From the NCBI GenBank assembly GCA_937871115.1, contig CALMXW010000087.1:1-8061 (forward strand): a stretch of 8,061 bases of DNA. The letters run 5' to 3'. The notes below the pieces were generated by a model, which did not search any database, was not told where the DNA came from, and was given only the letters and a program-made list of their open reading frames with translations. Positions 4,120 through 8,061 of the stretch are shown piece by piece. A program made the translations under genes and the position numbers. Each line of letters opens with the position of its first letter. Within the stretch, counting starts at the first letter, position 1. The DNA is from an uncultured bacterium (GTDB taxonomy: Bacteria > Patescibacteriota > Minisyncoccia > Phycocordibacterales > CAIJYI01).

Positions 4120-5258
4120 AAACAAAGCTTTCTAAAGAAGAGCCTCTTGATGTTCGTACTTGGCTAGAGATAGATCGTGGGGCAGTACGAAAAAACCATA
4201 AAACATTTCGAAAGATTGTAGGCGCGAAGACGAAGCTCATGTCGGTAGTGAAGTCGAATGCGTATGGACACGATCTGGTGCCCTTCTCGAAAGAGGTGGA
4301 AAGCGCTGGTGCAGACTGGCTCGGGGTAGACTCGTGTGTAGAAGGCATCACGCTCCGAAAAGCTGGAGTGAAAATCCCCATACTTGTTCTTGGGTTTGTT
4401 CTCCCCGCACTTCTTCCGGAAGCGGCTCGAAGGAAAATTAGCGTCACAGTTTCGAGTTTTGACTCCCTCAAATATGTCGCCCTCCTCAAAAAACCGATGA
4501 ATGTTCATTTAAAAATAGACACGGGCATGCATCGGCAGGGATTTTTTGTGCATGAAATTCCCAAAGTCCTCACTCTTTTGAAAAAGATGCCACACGTGAA
4601 GGTCGAGGGAGTGTATACACACTTTGCAGAAGGAAAAAACCCAAACTCACCCGAAAGCGTTGTAGCGCAGACACAGCAATTTGAAAAAGCGATCACGCTT
4701 GTCGAGGAAGCAGGCCATCGCCCAGTCCGTCACTCATCGGCTACGGCGAGCACCATGCTCTTTTCGAAATTTCATTACGACATGGTGCGCGTCGGCATCG
4801 GCTCGTATGGGCTGTGGCCATCTCCTGAAACGCGTGTTGCTCGGCAGAAGCAAAGAGAGCTCACCCCCGTGCTTTCCTGGAAGAGCATTGTCTCTGAAAT
4901 AAAGAAAGTTCCGAAAGGGGAGGGGGTGAGTTACGACTTCACGGAGATTCTTTTGAGAGATACTCTCATTGCTATTGTCCCCATCGGGTACTGGCATGGA
5001 TATCCACGTGCGCTTTCGAGCGTGGGCCATGTTCTTGTGCGTGGAGAAAGAGCTCGCGTCCTCGGGCGTGTGTGTATGGACATGATTCTTATTGACGTGA
5101 CCGACATACCAAAAGTAAAAATCATGGACACAGTGACACTCCTCGGGCGAGATGGAAAAGAAGAAGTCCCAGCAAGCGAGCTCGCTCAACTTTCAAATAC
5201 GTCAGTATACGAATTCGTAACCCGAATCAATCCGAAAATACGACGGGTGTATAAATAG
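4116..5258 (+). CDS. alr: Alanine racemase
   Basis: This cytosolic PLP enzyme converts L-alanine to D-alanine for peptidoglycan. The 380 residues contain the whole fold. The N-terminal barrel has VVKSNAYGH (44-52) with the PLP-binding catalytic Lys46, and KIDTGMHRQG (133-142) with the PLP-contacting Arg140. RHSSAT (205-210) and RVGIGSYGL (225-233) follow. The C-terminal domain has GVSYDFTE (270-277) with the second catalytic base Tyr273, and RVCMDMILIDVTD (318-330), the substrate-entry CMDx motif. Differences from consensus are small (NSA to SSA; SYGxT to SYDFT). The ATG overlaps the DUF192 stop in ATGA. A two-way terminator follows the stop. Its presence implies that the cell makes its own D-alanine-containing wall. 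Confidence 0.97.
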   Translation: MKTKLSKEEPLDVRTWLEIDRGAVRKNHKTFRKIVGAKTKLMSVVKSNAYGHDLVPFSKEVESAGADWLGVDSCVEGITLRKAGVKIPILVLGFVLPALLPEAARRKISVTVSSFDSLKYVALLKKPMNVHLKIDTGMHRQGFFVHEIPKVLTLLKKMPHVKVEGVYTHFAEGKNPNSPESVVAQTQQFEKAITLVEEAGHRPVRHSSATASTMLFSKFHYDMVRVGIGSYGLWPSPETRVARQKQRELTPVLSWKSIVSEIKKVPKGEGVSYDFTEILLRDTLIAIVPIGYWHGYPRALSSVGHVLVRGERARVLGRVCMDMILIDVTDIPKVKIMDTVTLLGRDGKEEVPASELAQLSNTSVYEFVTRINPKIRRVYK

Positions 5259-5267
5259 AGAAGAAAA

Positions 5268-5297
5268 GTAAAAACCCGCCAAAGAGCGGGGTTTTAC
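5268..5297. terminator. Bidirectional terminator between alr and HU
   Basis: Arms 5268-5279 (GTAAAAACCCGC) and 5286-5297 (GCGGGGTTTTAC) pair over 12 positions with one mismatch and a 6-nt loop. Read rightward it ends the alr transcript, with GGTTTTAC in the distal arm. Read leftward it ends the HU transcript, with GGGTTTTTACTTTTC after the GC core. The convergent genes share it. Confidence 0.8.
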
Positions 5298-5322
5298 TTG
5301 GTATAGATCGGCGAAAGGAATC

Positions 5323-5595
5323 TTATTTTACCGCGTCTTTGAGCGCTTTTGCGGCGCGGAACTTTGGAACCTTCGTGGCAGGCACGTGTACGGTCGCACC
5401 CGTCTTTGGGTTGCGAGCTTCGCGTGCAGCACGTGGCTTTACCGAGAAGATACCGAGGCCAGAGATAGAAACCTCGTTTCCTTTCTTCAAGGTCTCAACA
5501 ATGGAAGAAATAATTTTCTCCACTGCATCTTCAGCGGACTTCTTGGTGCCACCGAGGACACCATGTACTGCCTCTGCAAGATCTGCTTTGTTCAT
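5323..5595 (-). CDS. HU-family DNA-binding protein
   Basis: This 90-residue nucleoid protein is the usual length for HU/IHF subunits. Helices at the N-terminus (MNKADLAEAV...) are followed by the core GLGIFSVKPR (46-55) and the DNA-binding arm signature AREARNPKTGATVHVPA (57-73), with the Pro that intercalates into DNA. The end, FRAAKALKDAV, is also typical. Such proteins dimerise, bend DNA and compact the chromosome. The start ATG has no Shine-Dalgarno (preceded by CATTGTTTT). It lies downstream of rny on the same strand, 160 nt away, with its own promoter-like boxes, and shares a terminator with alr. HU rather than IHF is assumed because only one gene is seen. Confidence 0.96.
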   Translation of the reverse strand: MNKADLAEAVHGVLGGTKKSAEDAVEKIISSIVETLKKGNEVSISGLGIFSVKPRAAREARNPKTGATVHVPATKVPKFRAAKALKDAVK

Positions 5596-5659
5596 AAAAC
5601 AATGAGTTAGCTTTTAAAAATGCCTCAACACTTCCGCAAAAATTTATTTTTCGTGAATT

Positions 5660-5671
5660 GTGTCAAGACAC
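5660..5671. promoter_or_regulatory. Palindrome with a TTGACA box upstream of HU
   Basis: GTGTC-AA-GACAC is a perfect 5-bp inverted repeat. On the minus strand it contains TTGACA (5666-5661), a consensus -35. The region 17 nt downstream reads ATTTTT, a poor -10, so the promoter is uncertain. The overlap of palindrome and -35 would suit a repressor site. Confidence 0.35.
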
Positions 5672-5694
5672 TCGACCACACTTTGCTTACATTT

Positions 5695-5700
5695 ATTATA
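5695..5700 (-). promoter_or_regulatory. Alternative -10 box for HU
   Basis: A perfect TATAAT on the minus strand lies about 100 nt before the HU ATG and would give a leader of about 93 nt. The nearest -35-like TTGCTA is 20 nt upstream, a long spacer, so support is modest. Confidence 0.35.
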
Positions 5701-5755
5701 TATGCTTCGAAAAAATGCGCAATAGCAAGACTTTTATGACACTCGTGTTTGACTT

Positions 5756-7279
5756 TTACCGTGCGTATTCTATTACGCGACTTTCACGGATGACATTCAC
5801 TTTAATTTCGCCCGGATATTTGAGCTCTTGTTCGATCTGGTGTGCGATGTCGCGCGCAAGTTTCTTTGCTTCGAGGTCAGTAACTTTTTCCGGATAGACA
5901 AAGACACGCACTTCACGGCCTGCTTGGAGCGCATAGGTCTTCTCCACGCCTTCGTGAGCGTTTGAGATACGCTCAAGGTCTTCGAGTCGCTTGATGTAGT
6001 TTTCTACCGAGTCGCGTCGTGCTCCAGGGCGGCCACCAGAGATGGCGTCGGCCACCTGTACGATGATAGACTCCATAGTTTCATATGGATATTCCTCGTG
6101 GTGTGCCTGCATGGCCTGGATAATCTTCTCATCCGCGCCGAATTTCTGGAGAATGCGTCGTCCGATCTCTACGTGGGTGCCTTGGATTTCGTGGTCTACC
6201 GCTTTTCCGATGTCGTGGAGAAGTGCACCAGCTTTCGCCACGTACACGTCGCCACCGAGCTCTTCGGCGATCATACCGGCAATGTGTGCCATCTCGATAG
6301 AGTGCTGAAGGACATTTTGCCCATAGCTCGTACGAAAGTGAAGTCGCCCGAGGATACCGATAATGCGCGCATCGAGGTTGAAGACGCCGCATTCGTAGGC
6401 TGCTTTCTCGCCTTGCTCTTTGATGGTCTTGTTTATCTCGTTCTTCGCTTTCTCTACCATCTCTTCGATCTTTGCCGGCTGAATGCGACCATCGGCGATA
6501 AGATTTTCAAGCGCAACTTTTGCAATCTGCCGTCGTACGGGGTCGAACGCAGAGATCGTGATAGAGCCTGGTGTGTCGTCCACAATGAGCTCCACGCCCG
6601 AGGCTCGCTCGAATGCGCGAATGTTGCGGCCCTCTTTCCCGATAATCTTTCCTTTGATTTCATCGGAGGTGATCTGTACGGCAGAAGTGAGCACATCGGA
6701 GGCGACGGAGTTGCCGAGGCGGTGAATGGCGGTGGTGAGTATGTCTTTTGCTTTTCTCTCGAGCCGCTCCGCCGCAGAGTTTTCGAGTTTTTGAATACGC
6801 ACCATGATGTCGGCCTCGTACTCTCGCTCGATACGGGCGAGTATTTCTTCCTTTGCGTCATCTTTGGAAAGTCCTGAGACACGAGAGAGCTCTCGTCCGC
6901 TTTCTTCTTTTATCTTTTCGTTGTCCTCGCGAATTTTTTTAATTTCAGCAATCTTTTCTTTCATGGCTTCTACCTCGCGATCGATATCTTCTTGGCGTCG
7001 ATCAAGAAGCGCCTCTTTTTTAATGAGCCGATCTTCTGTTCGCTTGAATTCGTCTTTCTTTTCTTTCTCGTCTCGTTTCGTCTCTTCTATTTTGTCTGCC
7101 GCCTGTTTCTCTGCGGTCTTCGTAATCTTCTGGGCCTCTTCCTGTGCGCCGAGAAGCATTTGCTTGATCTCGAGCTCCATGGATCCACGCTTTCCCATCG
7201 AAACAAGAAGGCGAAGATAATAGCCGATACCAACACCGACAAGCCCGGCAATGCCGAGTAAAATAATTTGGGATAACAT
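5756..7279 (-). CDS. rny: Ribonuclease Y
   Basis: RNase Y is a membrane-anchored endoribonuclease that starts mRNA decay in many bacteria lacking RNase E. The 507-residue product shows the full family layout: an N-terminal membrane helix (about residues 4-25), then a long charged coiled coil (about 35-180) rich in Lys and Glu. A KH RNA-binding domain follows, with IIGKEGRN (212-219). The HD domain carries HSIEMAH (326-332) and the metal-binding HD pair in LLHDIGKAVDHE (353-364), with QAHHEEYP (391-398) and VADAISGGRPGARR (409-422). The length is close to the usual 520. The ATG is preceded by GAAGAAAAG, a weak purine-rich site. HU lies downstream. It probably sets mRNA turnover for the cell, which would include processing of the tRNA-mRNA transcript next door. 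Confidence 0.98.
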   Translation of the reverse strand: MLSQIILLGIAGLVGVGIGYYLRLLVSMGKRGSMELEIKQMLLGAQEEAQKITKTAEKQAADKIEETKRDEKEKKDEFKRTEDRLIKKEALLDRRQEDIDREVEAMKEKIAEIKKIREDNEKIKEESGRELSRVSGLSKDDAKEEILARIEREYEADIMVRIQKLENSAAERLERKAKDILTTAIHRLGNSVASDVLTSAVQITSDEIKGKIIGKEGRNIRAFERASGVELIVDDTPGSITISAFDPVRRQIAKVALENLIADGRIQPAKIEEMVEKAKNEINKTIKEQGEKAAYECGVFNLDARIIGILGRLHFRTSYGQNVLQHSIEMAHIAGMIAEELGGDVYVAKAGALLHDIGKAVDHEIQGTHVEIGRRILQKFGADEKIIQAMQAHHEEYPYETMESIIVQVADAISGGRPGARRDSVENYIKRLEDLERISNAHEGVEKTYALQAGREVRVFVYPEKVTDLEAKKLARDIAHQIEQELKYPGEIKVNVIRESRVIEYAR

Positions 7280-7592
7280 AACTTTTCTTCCGCCGCCCCG
7301 AAACGTTCAATCTTTTGTCGCGACTCTCTTCTCTTGAGGGGAATTGTCCTTCTCTGCCAATATTTAAGATATTGAGTATTTTTTACCCAGTATTCTTGTG
7401 AAATCTAAGAAAATTTGTCCGTTTAGTTTTGATTGCAACATTGTTGTATGAATGATTCGTTTGAGCGAAATGATTCCGCCGTCCTTCGACGACAGTAAAT
7501 TAACTCATAAGGTACCCCTTTATGGTACCAGAAATGGGGTGGGAGTGCAACGAGAGCCTGATGAGTTTCAAATCGTATGAACGGATACAAAA
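7280..7592. other. Intergenic stretch between rny and the four-cysteine protein gene
   Basis: No ORF here looks coding. It holds an inverted repeat CAATAT-N5-ATATTG (7358-7374) in the rny upstream region and a direct repeat AATGATTC (7451-7458 and 7469-7476). Two GGTACC sites (7512-7517, 7525-7530) lie in a region that can fold as CATAAGG/CCTTTATG or as ACCCC/GGGGT (7515-7519 with 7537-7541). No rny promoter is obvious. An AATACT box on the minus strand near 7390 is the best -10 candidate. Confidence 0.4.
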
Positions 7593-7621
7593 TTGACAGT
7601 ACACAAAATGTAAAGTATACC
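7593..7621 (+). promoter_or_regulatory. Near-consensus promoter of the four-cysteine protein gene
   Basis: A consensus TTGACA (7593-7598), an exact 17-nt spacer and TATACC (7616-7621) form the best promoter in the window. The predicted start is near 7628, giving a leader of about 44 nt to the ATG at 7672. Confidence 0.75.
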
Positions 7622-7671
7622 TATTACTGGTTAGTGTGACACTTGAGTTTGATAAATATGGGAGAAATACG

Positions 7672-8019
7672 ATGGGAATTTGGAAACAAATGTTTCGCGG
7701 CACCCTCGCGGCTGTCACTGTGGTTGTTGCGTTGGTTACCCTGGCTGCTTTGATTGCGCCACACGTGCGCCCACAGCCCCAGGCTACCATGCACATGGCT
7801 GCGAATCTCTGCCTCTTTGGAGAAACTCCCTACCGCCGTGAAGACGGAAGCTGGTATCAGGAGGCACAGGACTGCACAACCTTCAAGGGTCAGCATAAAT
7901 GGTATGCCACTGTCGACGAGTTTGATAAGCTTCCCGACCCGTGTCGTGCACAAATAATTCGAGTCTCTGCTTCGGGACAACAATCCCTGCCAGATTTGGG
8001 TTGTGCTCGGACTGAGTAA
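7672..8019 (+). CDS. Uncharacterised exported or membrane-anchored four-cysteine protein
   Basis: I do not recognise the family. The ATG at 7672 was chosen because GGGAGA (7660-7665) lies 6 nt upstream, a good ribosome binding site, and because the predicted transcript starts near 7628. The product has 115 residues: a short basic start (MGIWKQMFRG), one long hydrophobic helix (about 11-30) and then an outward-facing domain of 85 residues. That domain has four cysteines (47, 68, 91, 111), enough for two disulfides, and many aromatics and charges (RREDGSWYQEAQD). Nothing in it suggests an enzyme. It is preceded by a near-consensus promoter and so is probably well expressed alone. A leftward terminator-like half hairpin follows the stop. 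Confidence 0.75.
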   Translation: MGIWKQMFRGTLAAVTVVVALVTLAALIAPHVRPQPQATMHMAANLCLFGETPYRREDGSWYQEAQDCTTFKGQHKWYATVDEFDKLPDPCRAQIIRVSASGQQSLPDLGCARTE

Positions 8020-8042
8020 CTTGTCTCTTTTTATGGTATTCA

Positions 8043-8061
8043 AAAAAGCCCCCGAGCTGAT
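8043..8061 (-). terminator. Half of a probable intrinsic terminator, cut by the window edge
   Basis: AAAAAAGCCCCCGAGC (8043-8058) would read on the minus strand as a GC-rich arm followed by six T. That is the distal half of a terminator for a gene lying beyond the right edge and converging on the four-cysteine protein gene. The partner arm is outside the window, so this is inferred. Confidence 0.4.

Noticed and set aside
5701..5755. Terminator after rny
   Set aside because: Only a 4-bp ACAC/GTGT hairpin is present, with no T-run in the right place. rny may read through toward HU or end by another route.
6098..6877. 259-codon plus-strand ORF
   Set aside because: It is a shadow of rny on the opposite strand, which has complete KH and HD domains; the plus-strand product has no recognisable domain.
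7559..7590. CTGATGAG, the hammerhead ribozyme core sequence
   Set aside because: No GAAA follows at the required place after a stem II, and no closing stems I or III can be drawn. It is a chance match.

Overview
This window looks like a chromosomal segment of a bacterium with a small genome, most likely from the Candidate Phyla Radiation (Patescibacteria, Parcubacteria-like). This is an inference from several weak signs. Glycolytic and cell-wall genes are tightly packed, and many starts have little or no Shine-Dalgarno sequence. The tRNA genes do not encode CCA. Conserved enzymes carry unusual substitutions, and several short proteins match nothing I recognise. The genetic code is standard, and I see no insertion sequence, phage gene or CRISPR array.

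From left to right, a 21-codon lysine-rich small ORF (20-85) comes first. It is followed by the glycolytic pair tpiA-pgk on the plus strand. Converging on pgk from the minus strand is a two-gene unit, an unrecognised 103-residue protein followed by a HIT-family protein. The stretch 2797-3440 is the least explained part. It holds a minus-strand intrinsic terminator with no ORF feeding it, a long imperfect dyad with -10-like boxes at both outer edges, three copies of the 9-mer TGGAGGTAG, RNA hairpins, a 61-codon secreted or lipoprotein-like gene with a strong ribosome binding site, and a strong plus-strand terminator.

Next is a plus-strand unit with its own promoter: tRNA-Gly(TCC), tRNA-Leu(CAG), a membrane-anchored DUF192 protein starting 7 nt after the tRNA, and alr (alanine racemase), which overlaps DUF192 by 4 nt. 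A two-way terminator separates alr from an HU-family gene on the minus strand. Upstream of HU on the same strand is rny (RNase Y, the membrane-anchored endoribonuclease). After a 390-nt intergenic stretch, a plus-strand gene for an exported four-cysteine protein is driven by a near-consensus promoter. The window ends in half of what looks like another terminator.

The well-supported genes cover lower glycolysis, D-alanine supply for peptidoglycan, mRNA decay, nucleoid structure and translation. The most promising unexplained material is the noncoding segment 2869-3134 together with the small exported-protein gene it precedes.
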